DNA of 64,000 nt, taken from the NCBI RefSeq assembly GCF_045038035.1, contig NZ_CP173427.1:4650001-4714000 (forward strand), read 5' to 3'. This document shows positions 26,880-35,727 of this stretch, in pieces. This DNA comes from Paenibacillus_F chitinolyticus_A. GTDB lineage: Bacteria > Bacillota > Bacilli > Paenibacillales > NBRC-103111. The notes beneath the pieces are model-generated. The model was not told where the DNA came from. It ran no database searches and worked only from the letters and a program-made list of their open reading frames with translations. Each line of letters begins with the position of its first letter. Positions within the stretch are counted from its first letter, which is position 1. The translations under genes and the position numbers were made by a program.

Positions 26880-27332
26880 ATGACTAACGAACTCATGCCC
26901 CGATTTGCTTATGCCGGCGAGCCTTATTGGGGGTTACCGACGGTTACGGCGGATCGGCAGCCACATCCGGTTTTAGTTGAGGCAAGACAAACTGCCCCAA
27001 ATCAAATTTTAATGACATATGATCAACGGTCTGATTTAGCGTCCGCAACCAATGTTTCGAATTACTGGATCAGAAGCAATATGGGTCCTGCGGATATCGC
27101 AAGCGCGGGCATGAGTGAAGCACTAACGGCAGCTAATGCGATACGCCCCGATATGGCGATGATTACGCCTGCAGACAATTCTAGAACGAGATTTTTCCTG
27201 ACATTCAGGGTTAATGCCATGCGTGGAGTCATGTATACCGTGCTCCCTTGTTTTGTTAATTTAGAGGGAATGACAGGCTTCAGGGGAGAAAACTGGGGGC
27301 CATTCAGCAGAAACATGTTTATTGGCATGTAA
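26880..27332 (+). CDS. Uncharacterised 150-residue protein, Ig-like repeat character
   Basis: I do not recognise a named family. The middle (APNQILMTYDQRSDLASATNVSNYWIRSN) resembles the strand pattern of bacterial Ig-like/SwmB-type repeats in surface proteins, and the end (YTVLPCFVNLEGMTG then NWGPFSRNMFIGM) is highly ordered rather than low complexity. No signal peptide or anchor is seen. The ribosome site GGAGG is strong (7-base spacer). The gene and its 250-base upstream region are richer in A/T than neighbours, and it stands alone between two terminators, consistent with recent acquisition. Confidence 0.7.
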   Translation: MTNELMPRFAYAGEPYWGLPTVTADRQPHPVLVEARQTAPNQILMTYDQRSDLASATNVSNYWIRSNMGPADIASAGMSEALTAANAIRPDMAMITPADNSRTRFFLTFRVNAMRGVMYTVLPCFVNLEGMTGFRGENWGPFSRNMFIGM

Positions 27333-27359
27333 ACAAGATATCAACTTATTTAAATAAAC

Positions 27360-27396
27360 CGCTGTTGAGCTACCGGGATACGATAGCTCAACAGCG
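27360..27396. terminator. Bidirectional hairpin terminator
   Basis: A perfect 13-base inverted repeat CGCTGTTGAGCTA / TAGCTCAACAGCG with an 11-base loop and A/T-rich flanks. It lies between the convergent orphan gene and the WYL regulator. Confidence 0.8.
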
Positions 27397-27488
27397 ATTT
27401 ATTCAAAGGAGCGTGGCTTTACATCGGTCATAAATCAACAATGTAATTAAACATGGCCTCAACTATTTTGTCAAAACATCAGCTTCCT

Positions 27489-28439
27489 TCACTTGTACAG
27501 CTCCACCCATTGGTGCAGCTGCTGCTTCAGCTTTTCGCGGACCGCCTTAGGCTCCAAAATTTCCGCCGCCGGACCGTACTGCATCACCCAATTGAGAAAC
27601 TCGCGCTCATTGTTAACCGTCACCTCGAAAATGAGGCTCCCGTCCTTGCGGTCGCGCATACGGGGATGAACGAATAATTCCTCTTCCTTGACGTACCGCG
27701 CCACTTCGGCGTTGAACTTCACCTTGAATGTCATATTTTTGTCCCCGCGCTCGATGGACCAGGTGTTCTTAAGGTACTGCCGGATGTTGAAATCCCCTTT
27801 TTCAAAAGCCTGCCCGGTCACCTCCACCTGCTGAAAACGGCTCATCCGGAACGTGCGGACTTCCCCCTTCAAATGACAGTAGCCGATGAGATAAAAGCGC
27901 TGCTCACGCGGAACGAGGTAATACGGATCGATCTGCCTCTCCGTCGTTTTGTTGCGGGACATCGTATGATAGACGGTTGAAATGGTTTTCTGATCCAGAG
28001 TGGCGCAGATAATCGTCTCCAAAAAATTCGGATGCTCCTGCCGGTAAGCGGGCGCTCCCATCTGGATAATGTCCGTAATATTTTGCACGATGTCGCGGTG
28101 GTGGCTCTTTTCCTTCCCGTGAGTGGCCATTACTTTATGATAAGCCTGGTCAAACCCAGGCGGCAGCTTTTCCGTATCGAGGACCGAAGGAAGCATCGAG
28201 AAAACGAGCGCCTCCTGCTCCGTAAAGTTTAACGGGTACAAGAAAAACTTCCCCATAAACCGGTACCCGGTCCCCCTGCCGTCGTTGGTGATCGGCGCTA
28301 TCAGGCTTAATGTAGCGAGGTCCCGGTAAACCGTCCGGGGATTAATTCCGCATTTACGGGCGATGTCCGAAGCCGAGATTCCCGGATTGGCTTGAATGGC
28401 CAGAATAATATGAAACAATCGGATGACTTTGTCCATCAT
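27489..28439 (-). CDS. HTH and WYL-domain transcriptional regulator (YafY/DeoR type)
   Basis: 316 residues. An N-terminal winged HTH (ISASDIARKCGINPRTVYRDLATLSL, about 20-46) is followed by a WYL domain around residues 150-220 (STVYHTMSRNKTTERQIDPYYLVPREQRFYLIGYCHLKGEVRTFRMSRF is represented at 27840-27975) and the WYL C-terminal extension. WYL domains sense nucleic acids or small ligands and often regulate stress or defence genes. The start is uncertain: the first of two adjacent ATGs is taken, with GGAG about 14 bases away. No partner gene is obvious. Confidence 0.88.
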   Translation of the reverse strand: MMDKVIRLFHIILAIQANPGISASDIARKCGINPRTVYRDLATLSLIAPITNDGRGTGYRFMGKFFLYPLNFTEQEALVFSMLPSVLDTEKLPPGFDQAYHKVMATHGKEKSHHRDIVQNITDIIQMGAPAYRQEHPNFLETIICATLDQKTISTVYHTMSRNKTTERQIDPYYLVPREQRFYLIGYCHLKGEVRTFRMSRFQQVEVTGQAFEKGDFNIRQYLKNTWSIERGDKNMTFKVKFNAEVARYVKEEELFVHPRMRDRKDGSLIFEVTVNNEREFLNWVMQYGPAAEILEPKAVREKLKQQLHQWVELYK

Positions 28440-28520
28440 ATGAGCCGTGTGTCACTCCATTCCGTTAGGTCTATGTGCCTATAGAAGTTAATTCGACACC
28501 GGCCCCTTCCTACTCCTTCC

Positions 28521-28573
28521 AAAAAAACAGAAAACCGGAAGAGAAATCCGGGAGGGCAGTCCCCCGTTTCCGG
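28521..28573 (-). terminator. Terminator-like hairpin after the small charged protein gene
   Basis: Minus strand: CCGGAA and TTCCGG (28535-28573) enclose an inner CGGGGGACTGCCCTCCCG hairpin, followed by TTTTCTGTTTTTTT. It supports transcription of the small gene at 28668. Confidence 0.65.
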
Positions 28574-28667
28574 ACAAGGCTGAGGAATCCCTCTGACCTG
28601 GCTCCGGTCGTTGCTCCATTCCTTGCTCTTGCTCTTGTCCTGGCTCCAGCCCTGCTCTAGCCCTGCT

Positions 28668-28925
28668 CTAGCCCTCTCTAACCCTTGCCCCCGGCCTTCC
28701 TCTCGTCCCGGCTCCTTTTCCGTTTCCTTTCTTTTTCCTTATCCGTATCCACTTGTCCTTATCATCTTCGTCCTCCTCTTCGTCTTCCTGTCCGTCTTCC
28801 GCTTCCTCCGCTCCCGGTTTCCTACTTCCGTTCTTCTTCACGACATTCTCTATGTAGTCCTTCCTCAGCCCCAGTGCTTCACAAATGACGCCGACATCCA
28901 GCATAAGTTTTCTCCCCGTGCTCAT
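28668..28925 (-). CDS. Small charged protein of unknown function
   Basis: 85 residues from an ATG at 28923-28925 behind AAGGGG (spacer about 11). The N-terminal 35 residues (LMLDVGVICEALGLRKDYI) look folded and could be a short helix-turn-helix-like unit. They are followed by a Glu/Asp run (28774-28815) and a Lys/Arg/Gly tail. An amber codon ends the frame at 28668, but the frame stays open for about 50 further codons with Gln/Glu-rich content. The longer upstream frame to 29099 overlaps a terminator and is not used. Function unknown; confidence moderate because of low complexity. Confidence 0.5.
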   Translation of the reverse strand: MSTGRKLMLDVGVICEALGLRKDYIENVVKKNGSRKPGAEEAEDGQEDEEEDEDDKDKWIRIRKKKGNGKGAGTRGRPGARVREG

Positions 28926-29050
28926 CTCTCTGCGCAATCCCCTTCCCCAAATCATGATATGAATTCCATTATTTAGGTTATCATTTCGATGCGACACCTG
29001 TTTGTCTCGAATGGGTGTTTGCTTTTCTTTACTTTTGACCAACAAAAATA

Positions 29051-29086
29051 AACCCGTCCGACAGAACAAAGTCTGTCGGACGGGTT
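29051..29086 (-). terminator. Rho-independent terminator of the M20/ABC operon
   Basis: A perfect 15-base inverted repeat AACCCGTCCGACAGA, 6-base loop, followed on the minus strand by TTATTTTTGTT. Confidence 0.9.
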
Positions 29087-29163
29087 GTATGCACACCAAA
29101 CCGCGCGGAACGGGCTGTGTGCCTCCACAGCCTGCGGCAGGGCCGCTTTCCCCCCACGCCGGC

Positions 29164-30312
29164 TTACCGCGCCGCGGCCGTCTCGATCAGCCGCGCGAGC
29201 AGAGCCGTACGCGGCGCGATTTCGTCCAGCCGCACGTACTCGTCCGGCGAGTGCGCGAAATCTCCCCGCGCGCCGAGGCCGTCCAGCGTCGGGACCCCGC
29301 AAGCGGCGGTGAAGTTCCCGTCGCTGACGCCGCCGGTCGCCGTCTCGCCGAGCTCGAAGCCCAGCTCGTCCGCGGCGATCCTCCGCGCGAGGCCGTACAG
29401 CCGTGCGATCGCATCCGTGCGCTCCATCGGCGGGCGCATCATGCGGCCCTCGATGCGGAGCCGGGCTCCCGGCAGGTGCGGGCGGAGGCCTGCGATCAGC
29501 GCGTGCACCCGCTCGGCCTCGGCCGACGTCTTCACGCGCACGTCGATCTCGGCTTCGGCGCGGTCCGCAACCACGTTCGTGCCGATGCCTCCGTGCACGA
29601 TGCCGACATTCACCGTCGTGCCGATGGCGTAATCGGTGAGGCCGTGCAGATGCTGGATCTGGTGAGCCAGCTCCTCGATGGCCGAGACGCCCTTGGAAGG
29701 GTCCACGCCCGCATGGGCGGCAATCCCTTCCACGATGACCTTGTAGCGGCCGCTTCCTTTGCGGCCGGTTTTGAGCGCGCCCTCCGGCTCCATCGGAGGC
29801 TCCAGCACGAAGACCGCCTCGCAGCCCCGGGCGGTCTGCTCGATAAGCCCGCGCGAGCTGGGGCTGGAAATCTCTTCGTCGCTGTTGATCAGCAGCACGA
29901 CGGTAACATCTTCCGCGGGACCGCGTCCCTCGTCACCGAGCAGCTTCAGCGCGAACATCGCCTGAAGCAGCCCCAGCTTCATGTCGTACACGCCGGGCCC
30001 GAAGGCTCTGTCCCCGCGGACGCTGTAGGACCGCCGCGACGCTTCGCCTTCGGGCCACACGGTATCGTAATGGCCCAGCAGCAGAATGCGCCGGCTTCCG
30101 GCCCCCCACTCGCAGAGCAGCCGGTCGCCCGCAACCTCGTGGGGAAGACGCGTTACCGTTCCCCCGGTCAAACGCCGGAACTGGATTTCGTACCAGTCCG
30201 CCATCCGGTCGCAGAGCGCCTTGTTCCGTGAAGGCGAGTCCATATTTACGCTTTCTTCCAAGAGCCGGAGCAGCTCCGGCACGTATTTTTCCACAAGAGT
30301 TACGTCTGACAT
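29164..30312 (-). CDS. M20-family metallopeptidase (carboxypeptidase G2-like)
   Basis: About 382 residues. Zinc and catalytic residues are visible: LLLGHYDTVWP (His and the catalytic Asp two residues on), PGVYDMKLG (bridging Asp), SDEEISSPSSR (general-base Glu then Glu ligand) and a late His in FAHSPDEYV. A dimerisation domain with AAHAGVDPSKGVSAI lies between. These enzymes hydrolyse N-acyl or N-terminal amide bonds in peptides or folate-like compounds. The ATG at 30310-30312 is preferred over an upstream start; its ribosome site AAAGG is weak. It ends the ABC operon, which suggests that the imported substrate is cleaved by it. Confidence 0.92.
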   Translation of the reverse strand: MSDVTLVEKYVPELLRLLEESVNMDSPSRNKALCDRMADWYEIQFRRLTGGTVTRLPHEVAGDRLLCEWGAGSRRILLLGHYDTVWPEGEASRRSYSVRGDRAFGPGVYDMKLGLLQAMFALKLLGDEGRGPAEDVTVVLLINSDEEISSPSSRGLIEQTARGCEAVFVLEPPMEPEGALKTGRKGSGRYKVIVEGIAAHAGVDPSKGVSAIEELAHQIQHLHGLTDYAIGTTVNVGIVHGGIGTNVVADRAEAEIDVRVKTSAEAERVHALIAGLRPHLPGARLRIEGRMMRPPMERTDAIARLYGLARRIAADELGFELGETATGGVSDGNFTAACGVPTLDGLGARGDFAHSPDEYVRLDEIAPRTALLARLIETAAAR

Positions 30313-30382
30313 ACGAAATAAACCTTTCTTTGCGCAAAATAAACGGGTACGGTCCGTACGAACGCGCTGCGGAAGAAACGGA

Positions 30383-30403
30383 CGGCATGCAACCCGCATG
30401 CCG
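30383..30403. other. Intra-operon hairpin between permease and M20 gene
   Basis: CGGCATGC (30383-30390) and GCATGCCG (30396-30403). The T run is on the plus side, where no gene ends, so on the transcribed strand it may stabilise or tune mRNA rather than terminate. Confidence 0.45.
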
Positions 30404-30452
30404 CCCCTCTTTTTTTATAGAGTGAATCCGGACTTGCCTGAATAAAGAAATC

Positions 30453-31256
30453 TTAATGGGAATGCGAATTCGTGCCGAAGAGCTTATCGAGCCCGTACAC
30501 CCGCTCCAGAATGAAAATAAACACCAGACTGAGCAGGATGACGACGGACGAAACCGAAGCGACTAGCGGATTGAGCGTTTCCTGCATATAGCTGAAAATC
30601 GCCATCGGCAGAGTCGTCGTCTCCGGGGAAACCAGGAACAGCGAAACCGTCACGTTATCGAACGAAGTCAGGAACGAGAAGATCATCCCGGACAAAATGG
30701 CCGGACGAAGCAGCGGCAGCGTAATGTCGCGGAAAACCTGAAACGGGCTGGCCCCCAGAATGTAAGCCGCACGCTCCAAGGTGTAATCGTAAGCGCTCAG
30801 TCCCGTCATCGTCAGCCGGACCACATACGGGATCGAAATGAGCATGTGGGTGATCAGCAGTCCCGTGAACGTTCCCGCCAGGCCGATCCGGGTGAAGAAG
30901 AGCAGCGCGGCCATCCCTATTATAATAGAAGGAACGGTTAGGGGAGACAGCAGCAGCGCGTTGACGAAGCCGCTCCCCGGGAACTTGTATTTGTGGATCG
31001 CCATGGCCGCCAGCGTGCCGATGATTGTAGACAAAACGGCCGATAGAGCCGCCAGCTCCAAACTGAAAATAAACGATTCGATAAATTCCGGCCGGTCCAA
31101 AATTTTCTCATACCATTTCAGCGAGAAGCCTTCCGGCGGGAAGGACAAATAATTGGCCGACGTAAGCGAGGTCGGAATAATGACCAGCAGCGGTGAAATG
31201 ACGAAAAGCAGCACGATAAAGGTAACGATGCCGAGCCACGGGATGCGTCTGCTCAC
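30453..31256 (-). CDS. ABC permease, PotC-like
   Basis: 267 residues, six helices, with the EAA loop LERAAYILGASPFQVF of the spermidine/putrescine (2-aminoethylphosphonate, iron) class. The GTG start follows GGGAGG and its first bases overlap the stop of the upstream permease (GTGA, 4 bases), indicating coupled translation. Membrane partner of the permease at 31253. Confidence 0.92.
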   Translation of the reverse strand: MSRRIPWLGIVTFIVLLFVISPLLVIIPTSLTSANYLSFPPEGFSLKWYEKILDRPEFIESFIFSLELAALSAVLSTIIGTLAAMAIHKYKFPGSGFVNALLLSPLTVPSIIIGMAALLFFTRIGLAGTFTGLLITHMLISIPYVVRLTMTGLSAYDYTLERAAYILGASPFQVFRDITLPLLRPAILSGMIFSFLTSFDNVTVSLFLVSPETTTLPMAIFSYMQETLNPLVASVSSVVILLSLVFIFILERVYGLDKLFGTNSHSH

Positions 31257-32119
31257 GAGAACACCTCCCGGTAGCGCTTCGTTTCCACGATTTTCGTAAA
31301 TACCGTCACGAGCGCATAGGTGGAAGCCAGCATCAGGAAGGCGAGCGCCGAACCGAGCGGCCAGTCGAGCGTGGCCATAATTTTCTCGTACGTGATGACC
31401 GGCATGACTTTAACCGAGCTTCCGCCCATCAGGGCAGGGGTGACGAAAGCGCTCATGGATAAGCTGAACACCAATGTCGTCCCGGCAAAAATGCCCGGCA
31501 GGCTGAGCGGCAGCGTGATGGAGAAAAACGAGCGGGCCTTCGAGGCGCCCAGAATTCCGGCCGCTTTGTACAGGGACTGGTCGACGGCATACAGGCTCGT
31601 CGCCAGCGCAAGCACCATGTACACGATGAAGGAATCCGTGAGTCCGATGACCACGCCAAGCTCGTTGTACAGAAGCTTCAGCGGCTTGTCGATCAGGCCG
31701 AGCTTGATCAGAGTGCTGTTGACCCAACCTTTGTCGCCCAGAATGACGACCCAGCCGAAGTTGCGGATGACCACGGAAATCAGATGCGGCGAAATGATCA
31801 GAAACGTGACGAGTCCGCGCATTTTGCCCGAAGCCTTGGACATGAAGAGCGCAACCGGGTAACCGAGAATGAGCGTCAGCAGAACGGTATACAAGCTGAG
31901 CTTGATCGTCCGCCACAAGATGCCCGCATAATACGGGTCCTGTACGAAAAGCAGGTAATTATGCAGCGAGAACTGCTGCTCGGCGTCCTGCACACTCTGG
32001 AGCAGGATGTAGATCATCGGGATGAGAAACGCGCCGAGCAGAACGATCAGACTGGGGGCCAGAAGAAACAGCCCCGTCCAGGACGACAGGCGGCGGAAGC
32101 GGGAGGATTTCGCCTGCAT
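31253..32119 (-). CDS. ABC permease, PotB-like
   Basis: 288 residues, six helices, EAA loop LYKAAGILGASKARSF. It belongs to the same class as PotB. The ATG follows GGAAGGAG and is 3 bases from the ATPase stop. It forms the heterodimeric membrane channel with the PotC-like protein. Confidence 0.92.
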   Translation of the reverse strand: MQAKSSRFRRLSSWTGLFLLAPSLIVLLGAFLIPMIYILLQSVQDAEQQFSLHNYLLFVQDPYYAGILWRTIKLSLYTVLLTLILGYPVALFMSKASGKMRGLVTFLIISPHLISVVIRNFGWVVILGDKGWVNSTLIKLGLIDKPLKLLYNELGVVIGLTDSFIVYMVLALATSLYAVDQSLYKAAGILGASKARSFFSITLPLSLPGIFAGTTLVFSLSMSAFVTPALMGGSSVKVMPVITYEKIMATLDWPLGSALAFLMLASTYALVTVFTKIVETKRYREVFS

Positions 32120-32122
32120 GGC

Positions 32123-33226
32123 CTACTGCTCCTTCCGCGGGAATACGAAGACGTCCTTCGGATTCCACGTCAGTCCCACCTGCTGGCCCGCGGTGTAGTC
32201 CGCCAGTCCGTCCTGCATCTGCATCCTTACGGTAAGCAGCGCGGAGCCGACCTCCACCTCGCATTCCACGAAGGAACCGAGGAAAGCGAGCTGCCGGATC
32301 GTTCCCGCGGCCCGTACGGTATCCGCAAGCGCGCCGGGCTCCGTCAGGCGGATTTTCTCCGGACGCACGTAGGCGACCACGGTTTCCCCCGTCGTAAACG
32401 TGCGTCCGTCCGCGGACGCCTCCAGCACGAATCCGGCATCGGTCTGCACGGCCATCCCGCCGTTTGCCGATCCCCGGACCGTGCCGGGCAGGCGGTTGGA
32501 TTTGCCGATGAAGGTGTGCACGAATTCGGAGGCGGGACGGTTGTAAATGTCCCAAGGCGTCCCGATTTGCTCGACCTTGCCGTGATCCAGCACGACGATC
32601 CGGTCGGACAAATACAAGGCTTCCTCCTGGTCGTGCGTGACGAAAATCGTCGTGACGCCCGTCTCTTTGTGCAGACGCTTCAGCTCGTCGCGAAGCTCTT
32701 CCCTCAGCTTCGCGTCCAGGTTGCTGAGCGGCTCGTCGAGCAGAAGCAGGGACGGCTCGATCACCAGCGCCCGGGCGATCGCGATCCGCTGGCGCTGCCC
32801 GCCGGAAAGCTGCTTCGGATAGCGGTCGGCCACATGGGGCAGCTTGACGAGCTCCAGCACCTTCCGCACCTTGTCCTTGATTTCCGCCTTCGGCATTTTG
32901 CGCAGCTTGAGCCCGTAGGCTACATTCTCGGCAACCGTCATATGCGGGAACAGCGAATAAGTTTGAAACACCATGCCCAGGTCCCGTTTATTCGAAGGAA
33001 CGCCGTTCATACGCTTGCCTTTGATCGAAATTTCACCGCCGTCCGGGTCCAGGAACCCGGCAATCATGTTCAGCGTCGTCGTCTTGCCGCACCCCGAAGG
33101 GCCGAGAAAGGAGATGCACTCCCCCTTCTCGATCTGCAGGTCAAAGTTATCGACGACCACGTTGGAACCGAATGTTTTACGGACGGCTTTCAGTTCGACA
33201 TCTATCCTTTTTTCCAACTGAATCAC
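32123..33226 (-). CDS. ABC ATPase, PotA-like
   Basis: 367 residues. Walker A GPSGCGKTT, Q-loop MVFQTYSLFPHM, signature LSGGQRQ, Walker B LLLLDEPLSNLD and switch His in FVTHDQEEA are all intact. A C-terminal TOBE/OB region (about 285-367) is present as in PotA and FbpC. GTG start with a modest AACAGGT site; a TTG three codons later is possible. It is second in the operon, 13 bases after the binding protein gene. Confidence 0.94.
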   Translation of the reverse strand: MIQLEKRIDVELKAVRKTFGSNVVVDNFDLQIEKGECISFLGPSGCGKTTTLNMIAGFLDPDGGEISIKGKRMNGVPSNKRDLGMVFQTYSLFPHMTVAENVAYGLKLRKMPKAEIKDKVRKVLELVKLPHVADRYPKQLSGGQRQRIAIARALVIEPSLLLLDEPLSNLDAKLREELRDELKRLHKETGVTTIFVTHDQEEALYLSDRIVVLDHGKVEQIGTPWDIYNRPASEFVHTFIGKSNRLPGTVRGSANGGMAVQTDAGFVLEASADGRTFTTGETVVAYVRPEKIRLTEPGALADTVRAAGTIRQLAFLGSFVECEVEVGSALLTVRMQMQDGLADYTAGQQVGLTWNPKDVFVFPRKEQ

Positions 33227-33239
33227 CTGTTTTCCGAAT

Positions 33240-34349
33240 CTATTTGCCTACCGAAGGTGCGATTTCCTTGTTGAAGCGGTCGATCCATCCGGCGGTGCTG
33301 CCGCCTACGGTTTCGTAATCGAATTTCACGATTTTGGAGCGGTCGAATTCGATTTTTTTGGATATATCTTCCGGGAGCTTTACGGATGTGGCCGGGTTAT
33401 AATACAGCTTTGAAGCGTACAAGGTCTGAACTTCGTCCGTTAAAAGGAAGTCGATGAAAAGCTTCGCGGCGTTCGGGTGCTTCGCGTTCTTGGTCATCGT
33501 GGCCACGTTCGGCACCAGGTTAGCCCCTTCCTTCGGCACGACGAATTTCAGCTCGACCCCCTGGTCCTTCTGCACAATGCTGCGGGCCATCGTCCAGGAC
33601 GTGTACGCCGCCGATTTGTTCTGCAGGTTCTGCTGGAGCTGCGCGGCGCTTTTCGCAAAGGTCGGCATATATCCTGCAATCGTTTTCAGTTTTTCAAAGC
33701 CGGGGTCCATATTCTTCTCCGACCCGCCGTTCGCGTAAGCCAGCATGATCAGAGCCGAACGGCCGAAGTTGCTGGAAATCTCGGTCAGGGTGAGGTTGCC
33801 TTTCATTTCGGGACGGGCCAGATCGTTCCAGGACTCGGGAATCGGAAGATTTTTTTCTTTCACAATCGCTTCGTTATAGGAGATGCCCATCGGCGTGAAG
33901 TTGACGGCGACCCCGCTGTCTTCGGCCACTTTCAGATCGGCGATCACGTTTTTCATGTTCGGAATATCGGCTTCTTTCAGCGGTTCGAAAAGACCCTCTT
34001 TGCGTCCGATTTCCTGCTCGCCGCCTTCAATGATGGCAACGTCCGTCTGCGGATCGTTTTTAACCGCTTTCGCTTTGGCGACGATTTCAGTCGATACGCC
34101 GGAAACGTACGTCAGTTTGATGTCGGGATATTTCGCTTTGAAACGTTTGAAAATTTCGTCTTTCATCAGCTCTTCTACCGTAGCTCCGTTACCCGCAACA
34201 ACAAGTTCTTTCTCCGGCTGCAGCGCTGAAGTCGATGCGCCCGGTGTAGCGGCGGCATCTTTTGCCGGCTCTTTTGAAGATCCGCATCCTGCAAGAAGCG
34301 ATCCGCACAGAGCGGCAACTGAAACCAAGACCCCGATTTTCTTTTTCAT
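33240..34349 (-). CDS. ABC substrate-binding lipoprotein, PotD/AfuA-like
   Basis: 369 residues with a lipobox at Cys22 (SLLAGC). The mature protein opens with ELVVAGNGATVEELMKDEIF and later contains YNEAIVKEKNLPIPESWNDLARPEMKG, the hinge pattern of polyamine, iron and 2-aminoethylphosphonate binding proteins. The ligand cannot be fixed from sequence; the M20 peptidase in the operon favours an amide or peptide-like compound. The ATG follows AGAAGGG. First gene of the operon, with paired palindromes 36-71 bases upstream. Confidence 0.92.
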   Translation of the reverse strand: MKKKIGVLVSVAALCGSLLAGCGSSKEPAKDAAATPGASTSALQPEKELVVAGNGATVEELMKDEIFKRFKAKYPDIKLTYVSGVSTEIVAKAKAVKNDPQTDVAIIEGGEQEIGRKEGLFEPLKEADIPNMKNVIADLKVAEDSGVAVNFTPMGISYNEAIVKEKNLPIPESWNDLARPEMKGNLTLTEISSNFGRSALIMLAYANGGSEKNMDPGFEKLKTIAGYMPTFAKSAAQLQQNLQNKSAAYTSWTMARSIVQKDQGVELKFVVPKEGANLVPNVATMTKNAKHPNAAKLFIDFLLTDEVQTLYASKLYYNPATSVKLPEDISKKIEFDRSKIVKFDYETVGGSTAGWIDRFNKEIAPSVGK

Positions 34350-34384
34350 GGATGGACATCCCTTCTATTTGGTTTTCTCTTATC

Positions 34385-34420
34385 GTTCACTATATGTGAA
34401 CAATGTTTCCTATAAGGAAA
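34385..34420. promoter_or_regulatory. Two adjacent palindromes, candidate IclR operator
   Basis: GTTCAC-TATAT-GTGAAC (34385-34401) and TTTCC-TATAA-GGAAA (34406-34420) have the same half-site length and a TATAW centre, with centres 20 bases apart. They lie 36 bases upstream of the binding-protein start and between it and the divergent IclR gene. Confidence 0.65.
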
Positions 34421-34611
34421 TCTTAAAGTGATTCTATCACGCTCTTTCCAGCCTAGCAATACATATGTCAGGTTTAAAAAAAGATTATTTTTCCGGAGCG
34501 GAACACGTCCGAAGCACCTCTAGGAAACCCAAAATAAGTATGCTACAATAGCAATAATTTGCTTGCATGTCGGGATATTCCGACGATATGACCGCCTGGG
34601 GGAGTCTGTTC

Positions 34612-35364
34612 ATGGAGCACCATTTGTCTTCCGTTAAAAACAGCAGCCGCCTGCTCAAAGAGTTTCTGGACGGTCCGAAGGAGCTCGGAGTCACCGAACT
34701 GAGCCGCCGGCTTCAGTTGTCTAAAGGCGCCGTTCATAAACTGCTCGCTACGCTCGAAAGCGACGGGTTTATTTCGCAAAATCCGAGTACGAAGCAGTAC
34801 TCGCTCGGTTTTACTCTGCTCGAACTCGGCACGAAAGTGCTTCGTGATCATAATCTCGTCGACTTCGCCAAACCCTACTTGCAGCAGCTTGCCGAGAAAA
34901 CGAAAGAGCTGGCCTGCCTGTGCGTCGTCGACGGGAAAGACGCCATATATGTGGATAAAATCGATTCCCAGCATCCGATCCGCTTTAATGTAGACGCGTT
35001 CCGCCGCTTTCCGCTGTATGCCACCTCCGCGTCTCGCGTGATGCTGGCTTTCCGGCCGGAGGCGTTTATCGACAGCGTGCTTGCGGACGGAATCCGCACG
35101 TATACACCGCATTCCATGCAGTCGCCGGACGAAATCAAAGAGCGGCTTGCGGCTATCCGCAGCCGCGGCTACGAGATTTCGACGAATCTGCGCAACGTCG
35201 GCGTGACGGGGATGGCGGCTCCGATCCGGGATGCGACGAGCGAGATTGTCGCTTCCGTCAGCCTCATCGGGCCGTCGGACCGGGTCGTTCCGCAGCAGGA
35301 TGCTTTCCTGCAGCAGGTTCTCCTGACGACGCGCAACATTTCGTTCGGCCTGGGCTACCGGTAG
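34612..35364 (+). CDS. IclR-family transcriptional regulator
   Basis: 250 residues: winged HTH (GVTELSRRLQLSKGAVHKLLATLESDGFI, shown at 34684-34772) and an IclR effector domain of GAF-like fold from about 75 (KVLRDHNLVDFAKPYLQQL). The ATG at 34612 follows GGGGGAG with a 7-base spacer; an upstream in-frame ATG at 34567 lacks a site. Divergent from the ABC/M20 operon, so probably its regulator. A TACAAT -10-like hexamer lies near 34544. Confidence 0.93.
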   Translation: MEHHLSSVKNSSRLLKEFLDGPKELGVTELSRRLQLSKGAVHKLLATLESDGFISQNPSTKQYSLGFTLLELGTKVLRDHNLVDFAKPYLQQLAEKTKELACLCVVDGKDAIYVDKIDSQHPIRFNVDAFRRFPLYATSASRVMLAFRPEAFIDSVLADGIRTYTPHSMQSPDEIKERLAAIRSRGYEISTNLRNVGVTGMAAPIRDATSEIVASVSLIGPSDRVVPQQDAFLQQVLLTTRNISFGLGYR

Positions 35365-35369
35365 AACAC

Positions 35370-35405
35370 AAAAACACCCGGAATGAAAAATTCCGGGTGT
35401 TTTTG
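35370..35405. terminator. Bidirectional terminator
   Basis: A perfect 15-base inverted repeat AAAAACACCCGGAAT with a GAAAA-type loop and T/A runs on both sides. It serves the IclR gene and, from the other side, copZ. Confidence 0.92.
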
Positions 35406-35487
35406 TTCTCATTTAGCCCGCGGGAAATCTCTGCCGCCTTGCGAGACAGCCCCTCGATTCTTGGGACGGGCTTCGCGCTTCGTCTGT

Positions 35488-35688
35488 TTATACGACGTCG
35501 TAGCCCTGTTCTTCGATCGCTTCTTTAATCTGTTCGGGTTTTACGGCTCCCGCCTCGTATTCCACTTCGACACGGCCTTCGGCCAGATGAACCTGAGCCT
35601 TCGCTCCCAGCTCTCCAACCGCTTTTTCTACCGAATTTACACAATGCTGGCAGGACATGCCCTCTACTTTCAATGTCAGTTTTTCCAT
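35488..35688 (-). CDS. copZ: Copper chaperone CopZ-like
   Basis: A 66-residue heavy-metal-associated domain (ferredoxin-like fold) with the Cu(I) site MSCQHC (Cys12, Cys15). Typical CopZ length. It would carry Cu(I) in the cytosol to an exporter or to CsoR. The ATG follows AAAGGGG. It lies 39 bases downstream of csoR in the same operon. No copper P-type ATPase gene is present here. Confidence 0.92.
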   Translation of the reverse strand: MEKLTLKVEGMSCQHCVNSVEKAVGELGAKAQVHLAEGRVEVEYEAGAVKPEQIKEAIEEQGYDVV

Positions 35689-35727
35689 TGTTCTTGCCCC
35701 TTTCTTCCTCTTTCGATTAGTTTGGGT

